Shown here piece by piece: positions 1 to 11,722 of a DNA stretch of 64,000 nucleotides; within the stretch, counting starts at the first letter, position 1, and each line of letters begins with the position of its first letter. The stretch is from the NCBI GenBank assembly GCA_000969725.1, contig JXSR01S047480.1; one strand, given 5' to 3'. The translations under genes were made by a program, and so were the position numbers. Below the pieces are notes generated by a model. That model was not told where the DNA came from. It did no database searches and worked only from the letters and a program-made list of their open reading frames with translations. The DNA comes from Ophiothrix spiculata (lineage: Eukaryota > Echinodermata > Ophiuroidea > Amphilepidida > Ophiotrichidae).

Positions 1-262
1 ATTCCTTAAACCTCTTCAGCCTGTTTTCCTGAAACCTCTTCAGCCTGTCTTTAATAATAATAGCATAAATTGAAGTTTCCTGAAACCTTTCAGCCCAGCT
101 GTTCCTAACAATAACTGAAGTGCACATTTCCTGAAACCTTTTTAGCTTGTCTGTTCTTAATGATAAAATGAAATTCACGTTTCCTGAAACCTCTTCAACC
201 TATTCTAAATAATAACCAAAATTGAAGTTTCCTGAAACCCCTTCATTCTCATATTAATTATA
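1..262. repeat. Minisatellite, ~48-bp unit, array part 1 (copy W)
   Basis: Tandem degenerate units are built around 'gtttcctgaaacctcttcag' plus 'cctgttcttaataataacc' and 'taaattgaa'. The unit is about 45-50 bp. Each unit contains the inverted repeat GTTTC-CT-GAAAC, so each can fold. The array runs off the left edge of the window. Minus-strand frames through it read as repeated 'LKRFQE'-like peptides, but these are by-products of the repeat. Confidence 0.9.
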
Positions 263-1140
263 AATATTGAGGTTTCCAGCAAGGCCCAAAAGCATTTTGG
301 TCAGTAGGTTGATATTTTTTTCTTTTTTTTTGAAATAATAAATTGTCAGTCATACATATTAAATATTATATCTCAACACACTTGTATCTAATATGCCCAT
401 ATGACAAATTGTGTATGCACAAATCACTTTATTTTCATCTGTTTGGGGCTTTGGAAACACCAACCTCAGCTATACAGATTTCTCAGACACATCCAAATTC
501 ATAAACAACCCCTTAAATGTCTGTTCAAGGTCCACAGTGGACACCTTGCTTCAAAGCATTGTAGATCCTTGAACAGCTGTGTACAAAACGGTATAGGCCC
601 TACCTGTAACTTACTGTAAGCCGCCATGTTGCTTTTGAATTCTACCAGCAGGTTCATGCCTAAATATTTATCGCGCAACATAAGTAAACACCAAATAAAA
701 AATATTTTATCATATTTTTATTCAAAACACATACAAGATTTTAAAATATTTGATTTTGTACAATCAAATTAAATTAAATGTATTTTTTAATGTATTATTA
801 ATATTTTGCATTTTAACTGGTTGTTTTTACCCTAAGTGTGCACAAATTGCCCGTTGAAAACCTAGTGTCTGTCAAACGCATTCAGACACAATCTCTCAGA
901 CACAGAGTGCAGATAGGCAAATTTGCTACTATATACGGGGTATTATATATCAAGTTTTCAGCTTTTTTTTTTCAACAGTTTTAAAACAACATTTTACAGA
1001 AAGAAAAAGATTAACACCCATGAACTTCAAAAATAACAAATTGCAAATTTTGATTCTTAAAAAACCTTGCAACCAAATTAAATTTCAATTTTTTGGGTCA
1101 CTTTGGAATGGGCAACCAAACAATTTTTTAAATATTTTTG
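263..1140. other. Spacer between minisatellite blocks; no gene seen
   Basis: This is AT-rich, low-complexity sequence shared with copy A (46,031-46,465) and copy B (50,213-51,040). Short frames here are not preserved between the copies. No RNA gene or transposon end is visible. Confidence 0.6.
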
Positions 1141-1735
1141 ACCTATTCCGTTCAGCTTGCCCTTAATAGTAACCTAAATGTCTTAATGATCACAACCTAA
1201 TGTGCAGTTTCCTGAAACCCCTTCAACCTCATATTAATTACCTAAATTGGAGTTTTGAAACCCCTTTAGCGTGTTTTTAGTAATAGCATTAAATCGAAGT
1301 TTTCTGAAACCCCTATAGCCTGTTCTTAGTTAGAGCATGAACTGAAGTTTTCGAAACCCCAGAGCCTGTTCTTATTAAGAACATAAACTAAAGTTTCATG
1401 TAACCCTTCAGCCTGTCCTTAATACAAGCATAAATTAGACATTCCTGAAACTCCTTCAGCCTGTCCTTAATTAAAACACATATTGAAGTTTAATGAAACC
1501 CAGCTTCAGCCTGACCGTAATAGGAGCAAAAATTGAAATTCCCTAGTTAGAGCATGAACTGAAGTTTTCGAAACCCCAGAGCCTGTCCTTAATAATAGCA
1601 TAAATTGATGTTTCCTGGAACCCTTTTGCCTTTCCTTAATAACAGCATAAATTGAAGTTTCCTGAAACCCCTTCACCTTATCCTTAATATTTACATAAAT
1701 TGAAGTTTCCTGAAACCCTTTAGCCTTTCCTCAAT
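1141..1735. repeat. Minisatellite, array part 2 (copy W)
   Basis: This is a second run of the same ~48-bp family (units ending 'cctgtccttaataatagca'), about 12 degenerate copies. It matches 51,040-51,640 in copy B. One subunit containing 'gttagagcatgaactgaag' occurs twice in W (about 1,330 and 1,545) but only once in B. That is a copy-number difference between the two segments. Confidence 0.88.
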
Positions 1736-4280
1736 TAATCACTTGTCATGTTTATCAAGTTCAAACTATCTACTGATGTTACCACAAGCGAATCACATTC
1801 ATGCATAATTCAAGTTAATATTCCACATTCTACAATAATTAAATGGTACAGATACGTATCAGAGCTTGTGGACAGACTTGAGACAAATCATTAGCGGAGA
1901 TGTTTCCAGATTTACAGCAATATTGATGCTGATTATCTGATGAAAACAATACAAAACAAAAAACGGCTTCACCTAATCTGTTATTCGCCAATCAATATAA
2001 ATTTTTTGGTCTTAAAGGTTTAATACATTGGATATGTCATATGCTTTCTAATGTGATAGATTGAACCATTTGCAAAATGGATATTTAGATTTTGTTTTGT
2101 TTCTGTTCTTTATTTCTTCTTTATCTAAGCTGTGTGATCCAATCACATTTTCAACTCCCTTCCATTTTCCCTAATCAAATTGGAGATTTGATACCACAAA
2201 AAGATCATATTTTTCTCATACCCACTGTGAAATAGAATTTACTAATCATCCTTTTATTTTGTGTAGTAATGAGTTGATGTAAATAATAAACCCAAACTTG
2301 AGATCTGGTTTACCTGCAGTGCAACCCAAATATTGTCATGTTAAATACTGTTGAATTTGAAAAACAAAACTGTATTCCTATCCTTGTCAACATAATAAGG
2401 CTTGGAAATTGCATCCAAGCACATAAAGCAATCCTCTCAGACTAAATGCCAAATGTTTTTTTCTTTTGACATAAATCCTGATATTTAAGAGCCACACAAA
2501 GAGATGATGAATTACACCCCAGAATCCATCAATCAAACATTAGGGCTCTGTCACACCATGGAAATAATAGAAATTATTTCAATGGTCACACATTAATGTA
2601 TAGAGCCAAACGTTCAAATACAGTACTAAATCCCATTATTGTTTTATATATTGTTGTTTGTCACGTGTTCGTTAAAATTACATTAAATACGTTATCAATA
2701 CGGTTGTGTCTGTTATGTATGTGTTCAATTCATTATCCATATGGTAGTGTTTGTTGATACTCGTTCAGCATGTGAACCTTTCTTACGTTTTTGCATGCTT
2801 TAGCTCTATACGGTGATGTGTGACCTAGGCCTTTAAACACATAACAGACTTGTTAAAATCTTAGATTGCAATATCATTATCGTGGGATAGTATTATAATA
2901 GGGTGCCTCATAAAACATCTATATATAACACAGTTTTGATGGCCATATAGAAAAAACAAAAGAAAAGATTCTTCAAACATATAGTAAATTCTGAATAATT
3001 CTTTCTTACAAAATAAGCAAAATTTATGGGTATATCTTCCACCCAAAATAATCTGCTATAGTCAAGTTAGGTCCAGCTATGGGTCTGCATGCATGCACTT
3101 TTCAGAAGCTTTTATAAAATTCTGATTGACCAAGTACATCGATGGCTTGTCATTACGACATAGATGAAGTATACTATCCTATTACAAATAAATCATATCA
3201 CTAACAACATCAACACGGTCCAGATAGGTGTGGATTACAATGTGATGGTAAGGCCCCTAAAAGAGAGATATATGCTTCCAAAGCAATGGAGATAGGTATG
3301 GCAAACCATATGGAAAATAATGTAACACCATGTGTTATTTACAAAATGTTGAGTGAGTTGTGTAGGCAACTTAACATGAGGATACCAGATTGGAAGAAAG
3401 CCATTATTTATAATGTTCCCTTTCACTATAGCAATTGATATATAAAAATTCAAGCTCATTGTTAACCATTCAATATGAGAAAAATGTTAGTAGAATAAAC
3501 TATTACTGAGTTATCATATTTAATCATCAAGGTTTTCATCAGCTATCATCATTGCTAGAAGATATCATATTTGGCAGCAGATTTTCTGTTGTAAACGTTG
3601 ATCGCCTTGATAAACATCAACAAGTAAGGGGCAATTTTAAAGCTTAGGAAATGCTGTAACATATGAAATTGTAAAATTAAAATTAATATCATCTGCAAAG
3701 TCCAGCCTTTCCGGGAGAGCCATCACATAATATCCATACTACATCACTATGTGTGTACCATCCCCATCAGATATATCTTTAATGAGTCTCACCATGTAGA
3801 CATCTAAATGACATTGACAAATCTAACACATTGCCCTGGAGATTTATTTCTGACATTACATCTGATCATACCGAGAACAACTCATGGCCACGGAATTATA
3901 AATGGGGCAATTTAGTATGAAATTACTCCATTTGACAAATAGAGTTCATTGGCCACAAATGGCAGTAGAAGCCTAGGAATTTAGAGGGGTGGAGGATGAA
4001 AAGACGGTGTGTAAGAACTTGTGGTAGAACCCTAAAATTTGACAGACTGGGATTTAAAGGTCATGTGTAAAGGGGGGGGGGGGTATCTTGAGGGCTCATG
4101 TGTTCCTTCCTCCCTACATTCAGAAGTTACAAAATATGCTATTTATTTGAGCAATTTGTTGTCTACTCTTTGCAAGAGTATCCCCTGTCAAATTGATCAT
4201 TCCACAACTATGATTAGACAGTTTTTATGGCTAATATACTTTAAAATTCTAGGAAAAAGTATACTTTAGGTTCCATCCAA
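1736..4280. other. Unique-looking noncoding stretch of copy W
   Basis: No gene is recognised. It is collinear with B except for 2,694-3,262, which has no counterpart there. The part at 3,890-3,984 is almost identical to B (one difference in 95 bp) and may be constrained. A run of 13 G begins at about 4,072. No transposon termini were found around the W-specific segment. Confidence 0.6.
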
Positions 4281-4282
4281 AC

Positions 4283-4331
4283 CTTAACCCTAACCCTAAA
4301 ACTAACCCTAACCATAAATCCTAATCCTAAA
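4283..4331. repeat. Interstitial telomere-like repeats (CCCTAA)n, copy W
   Basis: Degenerate CCCTAA units on the + strand ('ccttaaccctaaccctaaa', then 'ctaaccctaacc') match the TTAGGG telomere motif of most metazoans. The same tract occurs in copy B at 54,909-54,965, so it predates the duplication. It is short (about 8 units) and internal, not a chromosome end. Confidence 0.8.
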
Positions 4332-4967
4332 ATGTTGGTCCAGAAAAGGTTTTCTCTGAAAATTAAATAAGTTTTCTGAGAATCAAACAATATGAATCAA
4401 AATAAAACAACAATTAAACATACCATCATACATTTTAAATCTTGAGTGAAATTCTAATGATAATGAAAATAGATGGTAGAATCCCTGTTAATGTACAATC
4501 ACTATTTTGCATGGCAATACTACCAAGACAGCCGATTGACATGAAAATGCACATTATATTTTTATCACAGAAAAGAACACAGAATTTAACTTTTAGAAAA
4601 CAGAAATTTGCCAGCCTAATTAAGGTCTACTGTTAGTTTAAGACCACGCAACTAGTGTATATCTTCCTTAATGGATATGATACAAGACAACAATTTTTCA
4701 GCAACAGTGATAATGATGAAATATTTGTTTAAAAACATACCGTAGTTAAACAGTATCAACCTTGGTACTCAGAATTAGACTGTTGAGGATGGTAATGTGG
4801 TATTACCGAAATATACGAAATAAAAAGTGAGTGTAATTGCTCAATTTTAAACCATTTTTAAGTATCTACCTTCTATCACAGTTCAATTACTATTTGATTG
4901 ATTTATTGGTATAATTGTATAGTCTTACTTGTGATTAAGATGAACTCAACATTAAAACACCTGACAA

Positions 4968-5217
4968 CCATGAAAGTCATTAGTTATCTATACTCATGGG
5001 TCATGGGCCGGCTTGCTCCATATCAGCTGCAAGTAGATTGCAAAGTAATTAGCCATAAAATAATCATCGCACTGTGAGTGATTATGAGCTACTTCTTTAT
5101 AAATTACACTGAGAAGCCTTGCTCTATTGTGTAGTGACTTGTTAATTTTAATGAAATCATCTCAGGATTAACGAGCTTGTCATGCCAGTGTTGCATTTTG
5201 CTTTTAATATACTATAG
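4968..5217. promoter_or_regulatory. Candidate conserved noncoding island, copy W
   Basis: Across about 250 bp this block differs from B (56,425-56,675) at roughly nine positions. Only one difference falls in the first ~120 bp, while flanking sequence shows many more changes and indels. The core contains an E-box (CAGCTG) and homeodomain-type cores (TAATTA, TAATCA) next to 'agccataaaa'. There is no reading frame worth noting. The regulatory role is inferred from local constraint only; recent gene conversion would look the same. Confidence 0.35.
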
Positions 5218-6570
5218 CAATTAGAAAATTTTATAAATGATTTGCGGCTAAGTTTAATTGCCAGATATTCAGTGGACTGCCTTATATTTTGATCTGTAAA
5301 TGGAGAATTGAGAAAGAAATTGTTACATCATTCGAAAGCTGAGATTATAGAAAATAAAAAAAATAAAAAGCTAAATTTGTGACTTTCTATTCATTTTGCC
5401 GGAGCACTCCTCAATACATTCTTCATAATATCTTACTTTGTGGACCTTAAATATAATTCCTAAAAGAGTAATGTAAAAATAATGGTCACAAATTCAAAGA
5501 ATTGAAAAATAAAGGAAGTTTATTTTTATGCAAACCCCTATTTGAGTGAATAAACTATGCCATATTGTATTTATGGTTGCTTGTCTAATTGTTTTTGGAT
5601 GTATTCATATGATGATAGACTGGATAAAAATTGTAAATAAAAAATAAAATTAAGAAAATATATACCTCTGCATATTGAAGCAATTTATTAGCAAATTTTT
5701 CAAACCATATGTGGAGATTACAACAAACCTCATGGGACACCAGGTCAATTAAACTGTGTTAATCAGCCATTGAAAGTACAGAAAAAGCATTACGTTTGGT
5801 TTATGAACATCTTGTAAGAAGATAAAATGCTGTTAAAAAAAAAAAAAAAACTTTTTGTCTTGGAAATTCCACTCTTGTACTCTTAAACCTCTTGCAACTG
5901 TTCTTAAAATTGAAGAAACAAAAATGTTATTTGCAAAAATGTTATTTGCAAAAACAGAACCATTCTGCATTACATCATATTTTTGGGGCCACTTGTGATG
6001 CTTTACAAACCATTTTTGTGTCTTCAGAGAATCTGATAAGGTTTTTCAGGGAGGACAACTTAAGAACCTTTTTCGAACCTTTACATAAAGACCTGATGCT
6101 TATTATTTTGTAGACTTTGGTCTGAAGGATCAATTTAATTAGAATATGTAAACAAAATGTTACATTTTGAGTTCATGGAGAAAGTGTTTTTCTCTGAGCA
6201 GCTTTTCCAGGTATTTCTGCAAAAGTACAAGATCTTATCTAAAATAATGTAATAATCATGCACGTGTACTTTACTTCATTCTAAGCATATAGCAAAAACA
6301 AACCTGTTAAAGTACAATTAATTCTCTGATGATATTTGTTTACTGGCAACTATGGCATTTTACTTAGGTTAGAATTACCTACAAAGTGCATATGCAAAGG
6401 TTTAATATTTACTTTTAAAACACCATTTAGAGGGGGGAAATGTGGTCAGATCATATGGAATTATAGTCAGAAAGGTTTATCAGCCTAAGTAGTGCACAAT
6501 ATAAATCACATGTATTTTTATATTACAAAGGTTACCTATCATGATAAAGATTTTCACTATTCATCTACTG
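5218..6570. other. Noncoding stretch of copy W
   Basis: AT-rich sequence collinear with B (56,676-58,145), including a poly(A) run near 5,835. At about 5,515-5,545 B has a different sequence with a 23-bp-arm hairpin. No gene or RNA is recognised. Confidence 0.6.
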
Positions 6571-6574
6571 CTAA

Positions 6575-6845
6575 TAAAGATATGACATCCTAACTGTGAA
6601 TTTATCACTATTACTTTGTACTCCCGATAAGAGTATTGATAACATTGTATATACATTGCTATCTGCTGATAAGAATACCGATGTCACACTACCTTGCTAT
6701 CTTCCTCTGATAAGAATCCTGAAGCCTTACATTGTTATCTACTGTTGTTTAGAGTACTAATGTTACACATAATTGCTATCTACTGAGTACTGAATCTGAT
6801 GCTTCACTACATAGCTATCTACTGCTGATAAGAGTACTAACCCAA
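6575..6845. repeat. Degenerate ~60-bp tandem array, copy W
   Basis: About five imperfect units share 'attgctatctactgctgata', 'agagtact' and a variable middle ('gatgtcacactacc', 'atgttacacata'). The same array is in B at 58,150-58,392 with slightly different unit content. Confidence 0.75.
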
Positions 6846-7772
6846 CAGGCACGTTCAACGTTGAAATTTCAACTTCCAGGGTTGAAAAGTGAGAAAATAT
6901 TTCAGCCTAAAAATTACTTTTACATACTATTTATTTTTAGGTTTTGAACATGACCCAAATGTAATTTCCATTTGTACTGTAGTAAATAACATAAGGGTCA
7001 CAATTCTCTTGTATTAATTTTAAAATCTATCTGAATAATAAACAAAACAAGGAATAATTCATTAAAAATAGTTGATTGGATATAAAAGAATATGAAGACT
7101 TCTAATCCTTAAGAGAGATATGCCATAAAAGGTGACCTAATGTATAAATCCCCTCTCATTCAAATTCATGTCATATAAAAGTACATGTACTATCATTTAT
7201 ATTAGGAGATTTTTTGCTATGAAAGCTGTATGAAAGAATTGTGCCACCTACTTTCAAATGTAATGTAAACATTTTGTTTTACTAACGAGCATAAAATACA
7301 AAATTTCTAATTTAAGAATGCCTGACAGCCAAGAAAGGTAAACTCGTATAACACATTTCATATTTTCTGTACAATTCTATAAATGTTTTACAGCCAAGGT
7401 GCCAGCTATTTACCAAAATTAGGTCAAGAAGATAGATTTACAAACATCACGATTACAAGTCCCCTTGGCACAAGTTTTCCAAATTCAAGTGGTTTGTAGA
7501 AGTGTAATGTTCCTACAATAGCTGCCATATTTAGACTTTCATTATAGGTGTTATAAAATGTGTACTGAACATGTATAAAGCAGATGTTTTCAAAATATAG
7601 GTCACAATCCAAATAGGAATTGAGTTCTTTACTTCAGCAAAGATAAGCTAATAAAGTCACAAATGTGGTTTATTTTGCTGTAGAAATCATCTTATCGTAC
7701 CAATTATGTCAGCATATTGGAGAAAAATATTTAACAACACATTGTAGCTGTTACCTTGTACATAGGACATTA

Positions 7773-7975
7773 CCTTAACCCAAACCGAAAAAAAAGAACA
7801 AAATCTCAATCTGCCAAGTAAGAAAATGTCCAAATAGTTAGTAATGATCAAGAATCACTTGGCAGCACATGCTCCGTGGTTTGACATAGTGACAATGGGA
7901 TTGGGGTGCAAGAGGTCCCTGGTGCGATTCCAGGCAGATACCAGTTATTTTTTACTTGAAGATTTCTGAATAATA
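7773..7975 (+). repeat. tRNA-like short element (W copy), related to 59,355-59,580 and 35,694-35,946
   Basis: It begins 'ccttaacccaaacc', a decayed form of the TTAACCCTAAC terminus seen in the intact relative at 35,694-35,946. It continues with 'tttgacatagtgacaa' (A-box-like) and 'ggtgcgattcc', a mutated B box. The B partner keeps a canonical B box (GGTTCGAATCC). The 3' half ends near 'gatttctgaataataaa'. This is a non-functional pseudo-tRNA-bearing repeat, not a tRNA gene. Confidence 0.65.
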
Positions 7976-8010
7976 AATTAATGTTTTAAAGATTTGACTC
8001 AACAGCTATA

Positions 8011-8234
8011 CACTCTTAAAAATTTGTTACTCTGTTGAGTAAAAATTTACTCAACGGTCACAGCTCATTGCTGAGTAAAATCTTACTCAACATTGAGTTA
8101 AATCTTGCTCGGTTGAGTCAATATTACTCAACGTTGAGCACATCTTACTCAATGTTGAGTGAAGTTTTCCCAATGTTGAGTAGGATTTTACTCAACAAAA
8201 TGAGCTGTGACCATTGAGTAAATTTTTAAGAGTG
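8011..8234. mobile_element. MITE with TA target duplication, absent from copy B
   Basis: The element is 224 bp and flanked by TA (8,009-8,010 and 8,235-8,236). Terminal inverted repeats start CACTCTTAAAAATTT and continue to 'ggtcacagctcatt' on both sides; the left one holds an extra ~20-bp internal duplication. The interior is a chain of alternating GTTGAGTAA / TTACTCAAC motifs, so it folds extensively. Copy B at ~59,605 has the unoccupied site ('caacacctagcagc'), which fixes the boundaries. TA target and termini suggest a Tc1/mariner-type non-autonomous element. Confidence 0.88.
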
Positions 8235-8652
8235 TAGCAGCTTTCATCACATCTGTACATACATAAGCCACTACATAAAAAGTACCTGTCATATTTTATG
8301 TTGTATTTACAGAACAAATAACTGAGTGTAGAAGTTCTTATAGATAAACAAATCTCTTGAAAAAAGAATACTTGAAATTAAACATTTTGATTTGCTTAAT
8401 CAGCACAAACACCTGCCATATTCTATCACAAAACACTTGGCAGTAATCAAAAATACAGCATATTTTCCAAACTTTTCTAGAATTCCTTTAAGTATTGAAC
8501 ATATTTTGTATTTTATCATGTACCACTTTACACCTAGCATTAATTTGTAGATAGGCTATATTATTTGAAATGAGAATTGTGAAGCATTTGGCATGTTTTA
8601 GAATGGTTGTAATATTACTATAAATAAAAATTGTTATATTGTGTATAGAATA

Positions 8653-8829
8653 TATTATTTAAAGATACGCTATACCAGTACTTCTATCAACTCGTAAATA
8701 TCAAGATTTCTATTAGCTAACCAACATTGGGTTTTCTATGCACATATTCAATGGAAGCTATTTTTCAGGGTGCTTTCATTTGTAACATTCTTAAAAATTG
8801 CACTAAAATGCTTTATAAAACAATAATCT
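8653..8829. promoter_or_regulatory. Candidate conserved noncoding island, copy W
   Basis: 177 bp here differ from B (60,049-60,225) at only two positions, although immediate flanks carry indels and many substitutions. No coding frame spans it. The most likely readings are a constrained regulatory element or a patch of gene conversion. Confidence 0.3.
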
Positions 8830-9446
8830 ATACTCTATAAACCTTGAAGTATATAGTAAGCAGCCGATTAAAGCACACAAATCAATATGACCATACGAGG
8901 GGGAAATTGAATCATAAAAATGTAACTTAGAATCTTGCTGAATATTCAAATTAACTTATATTTAAGGTTTGTCCATGTAAACTGGTCAAAATAATACCAA
9001 AATCATGAAATATTTATGCATTGAAAGTATTAATACTCAATGATTTGGTCTTAATCATTTCTAATCAGTTATTGCAAGTCTCTTACACAAAACAAAAACA
9101 CCAGTTCACAATGTTGTAGAATACCAGGGATATGCTATGGGTCTTTTAACAGAGTCTGATTGCTTACTTTATACTTTAAGGTTATAGAGTATATATATAT
9201 GAATAAGTGTACAAATCATGGTCATAATAATTAAATGAAAAACTCCTAATCAGAGTCTCTGCAACCTGCCTACTGCTTTGTCATACACAGACACATTATA
9301 CCATAATAGTATCTGACGTAAATTCACAGCACCACCTTTAAAATAGGAATTCTATAAAGCATTTCAATGTTTTCAATGTTTCAAGTGTTTCTAACTTCTT
9401 CATGAAGGGCAAACGTATTACTACATTTCAGAAAGTGTGTAGTTAA

Positions 9447-9749
9447 AGGTGTGTATTCCGGTCACTTTCACTCAAAAATCAAATTGGGAGATTTTGATAC
9501 CAGATGAAAGCTCTTATTTTTCTCATAACCCATGTAAATTTTCACAACCATATTATGTTTCGTTGAGAAGACATGGTAAAAAAAGTGCTGAATTACCGGA
9601 ACATTTTCTTGACAAGAATAAATATCCTATTTGCCTGTTGCATTAATTTGGCTCAAGGTATACAAATGAAACTTGACAATCGCTTTATTGATGAAACTTC
9701 ATTCAAAAATGGAAAAAGTATATGTTCAATTTTTCGATCGGAATACCTT
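9447..9749 (+). mobile_element. TTAA MITE family 1, complete copy
   Basis: The body is 303 bp flanked by TTAA at 9,443-9,446 and 9,750-9,753. Ends read AGGTGTGTATTCCGGTC on the left, and on the right the inverted AAGGTATTCCGATCG-type terminus. The same family is at 28,180-28,512 (inverted, 333 bp), and a truncated copy starts at ~60,831. Its frame on the + strand ('SSYFSHNPCKFSQPYYVSL') is echoed in the 28-kb copy, but only because the DNA is conserved; there is no transposase. The TTAA target points to piggyBac-type mobilisation. Confidence 0.85.
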
Positions 9750-9753
9750 TTAA

Positions 9754-10630
9754 ATTGGATGAGCCTTGCTCACGTTTTGGTCTTTGTTATACAGCAAATG
9801 CTTGAAATCTCAAAATAGAATAACCCTGTGGGGGAACACGTCAGAAATAAATAATTTACACCACTTCCTTCTGCAAGTATATTACATATATGGCCATTCA
9901 TCTCAAAGCAGCCGTTAATGCAGCCCCTTGTCATTTTCAATTTTTTCAAACATTTGCACAGACAATGTAATCATTGTTATAAGGATCAAAATGACACCTC
10001 ATTGAACTTCAGTCAAGTCAGGTGAACTGAAATAAGCTTTCAAAGATCAGTAAGCCCTATGTTTTCTGTTGATGGTCCTCAGAATAAACAGACACATTTC
10101 ATATTTCTGATCATTTTCTTGAATTTTCTTGAACTGAATTTTTGCAATTGTTTTGAAATATAAGAATTGCAAATCTGTCAAAAAATCAATTTTGACAAAT
10201 TACAACCTTCACACATATCTTTTTACCTGTAGCACAAAATGAAGATTGCTGCATTTACACTGGTCCAAAATGAACAAGCACATACATGACATATAGGTCT
10301 ATGGTTGTAAAAAATGAATGCCAGAAAAGAGATGATGGATTGTGTTATCTTGTTTATATGACTTTTATTTGCAAGATATAAGTGGATGGAATTCTAAATT
10401 CTCACATGAGTTCAAAACATGACCCAAATATTCACTACAATACATTTGAGTATTCTATTTGAATATAAACGGATGTTTTTACTGGGGATACAAGTTTTTA
10501 TTGCAGTATTCTCAATCCTTAAATTTCATTGGTGTAAAAAAATCTATGTTGTGTAATTTTCATTCAAGTAGAGGTGAAAAATTGTTGTTTCTTATCCCCG
10601 GCTGGCTTAGATGATTATCACTTGGTAGAT
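9754..10630. other. Intergenic, nothing recognised
   Basis: AT-rich single-copy-looking sequence with no convincing frame, tandem repeat or transposon end. Confidence 0.5.
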
Positions 10631-10635
10631 AAAAA

Positions 10636-10748
10636 TACAACAATTTCATTGGTTGAGGTAATACTTAATCGAAGTTGTCCAACTCACTTGGCTGCGCCTC
10701 GTGAGTGCGGACAACTCCAACTTCAGAACGCGGTGCATTATTGTTGTA
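10636..10748. mobile_element. Small foldback element with GC-rich hairpin
   Basis: The element is bounded by 'tacaacaat' (10,636-10,644) and its inverse 'attgttgta' (10,740-10,748). Inside, GTTGTCCAACTCAC (10,674-10,687) pairs with GTGAGTGCGGACAAC (10,701-10,715) around the loop 'ttggctgcgcctc'. It is much richer in CpG than its surroundings. No target duplication could be fixed, so the outer limits are tentative. Confidence 0.5.
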
Positions 10749-10799
10749 CAATTTCACTCGCGTCAAGTAATACGCATTATTTAATCTATAATTAATAGC

Positions 10800-11378
10800 A
10801 AGCATTACCTCACTAGTTTTATTTGACAAGGAGTTTCCTCCAAAGAATTTCCTAAAAATTAGTATTTAGTATTTGATAGTTTAAATTGTAATGATAACAA
10901 CAAATATTAAATAAAAACAATTATGATAGGTCACCATTCTTGTTTTTGAGATACATGCATTTCAGAAACAACTATTTTCCTCAAACATTACGATTTACTA
11001 ATTAAAGTAATAAGGAAAGCTAATAAAGGCTAATAAGGCTTGCCATTTTTTCCCCATTATTTTTTCTACACTAGGCTAATGTTGTTATCCTCCGTACATT
11101 AAGCTGACTTACTTTGTTTTTCTTTATTGCACTCTTAAGTAACCTTCTGTATAAAATTCTATCCTTGATGTGTTTTGTACCTTGTCTGTTGGATCTTCTT
11201 TTTAACAGTTTTTTTCAAGACATTTTGGTTATGTAGAGGGCAAAAAATCGAGCATAATTGCCTGCATATATATTATGCAGTAATGTGGGTTATGTATGTT
11301 TAACCAAGCATGTTTTTTTTCATAACAATGCGAAATCATGGCTGGTTAAGCAATACAAAATTAAATGATGAGAGCACC
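10800..11378. other. Intergenic, nothing recognised
   Basis: AT-rich sequence. 'gctaataaaggctaataagg' near 11,019 is a small local duplication. No gene is seen. Confidence 0.5.
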
Positions 11379-11722
11379 ACTATCTTGAGTAGAAGCTTTT
11401 TGGATAGGTTTTTAAATGATGAGAGATTTGTCAATATTAAATAAAAACATCAACTGTGTTAGTGTAAAACAGACTTTATCACAGCTGAATATTGCTTACT
11501 GGAGGACAAAAGTTCATGTATAAACTTGGAGGGTTGAGAAGATCAGGGCCTTATTTGCATTTCAAGAATCTTGATAAGTCTTTCCCGATAAATGATCTTG
11601 CACACATTTTGTAATAGACCAAAAACACCGGCAGGTCTTGATACCTTTTGACCTACGGATTGTTGCGTTGCAAATGCAACCTTTTTATACATTTATCTTA
11701 AAAGCTTTTAAAATATATCTTT

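Larger units (their letters stand above)
1..9750. repeat. Large duplicated segment, copy W (partner at ~49.94-60.91 kb)
   Basis: This stretch aligns collinearly with about 49,936-60,912. Anchors read directly include the opening minisatellite (1 = ~49,936), a block with 'ttagggctctgtcac' (2,541 / 52,540), telomere-like repeats (4,283 / 54,909), a degenerate ~60-bp array (6,575 / 58,150), and a tRNA-like sequence (7,868 / 59,460). Divergence by eye is mostly 4-10% plus indels. Whole elements are present in only one copy (8,011-8,234 only here; 52,064-52,349 and 55,310-55,868 only in B). A stretch of ~570 bp here (2,694-3,262) is replaced by ~1.15 kb of unrelated sequence in B (52,695-53,842). 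It may be a true segmental duplication ~50 kb apart, or two haplotypes laid end to end. The sequence alone cannot separate these. Confidence 0.95.

Noticed and set aside
1-1735. Repeated 'LKRFQE' peptides on the minus strand of the minisatellite as a repeat protein
   Set aside because: Frames are short, broken between units and have no start; they follow from the DNA repeat.
1-1735. CRISPR array suggested by regularly spaced repeats
   Set aside because: Repeats are degenerate, contiguous minisatellite units without unique spacers, in a eukaryotic context.
4283-4331. A chromosome end or new telomere
   Set aside because: Only a few degenerate CCCTAA units, followed by ordinary sequence and present in both duplicates.
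10574-10795. 73-codon plus-strand frame
   Set aside because: It spans the CpG-rich foldback element, whose higher GC makes stops rarer.
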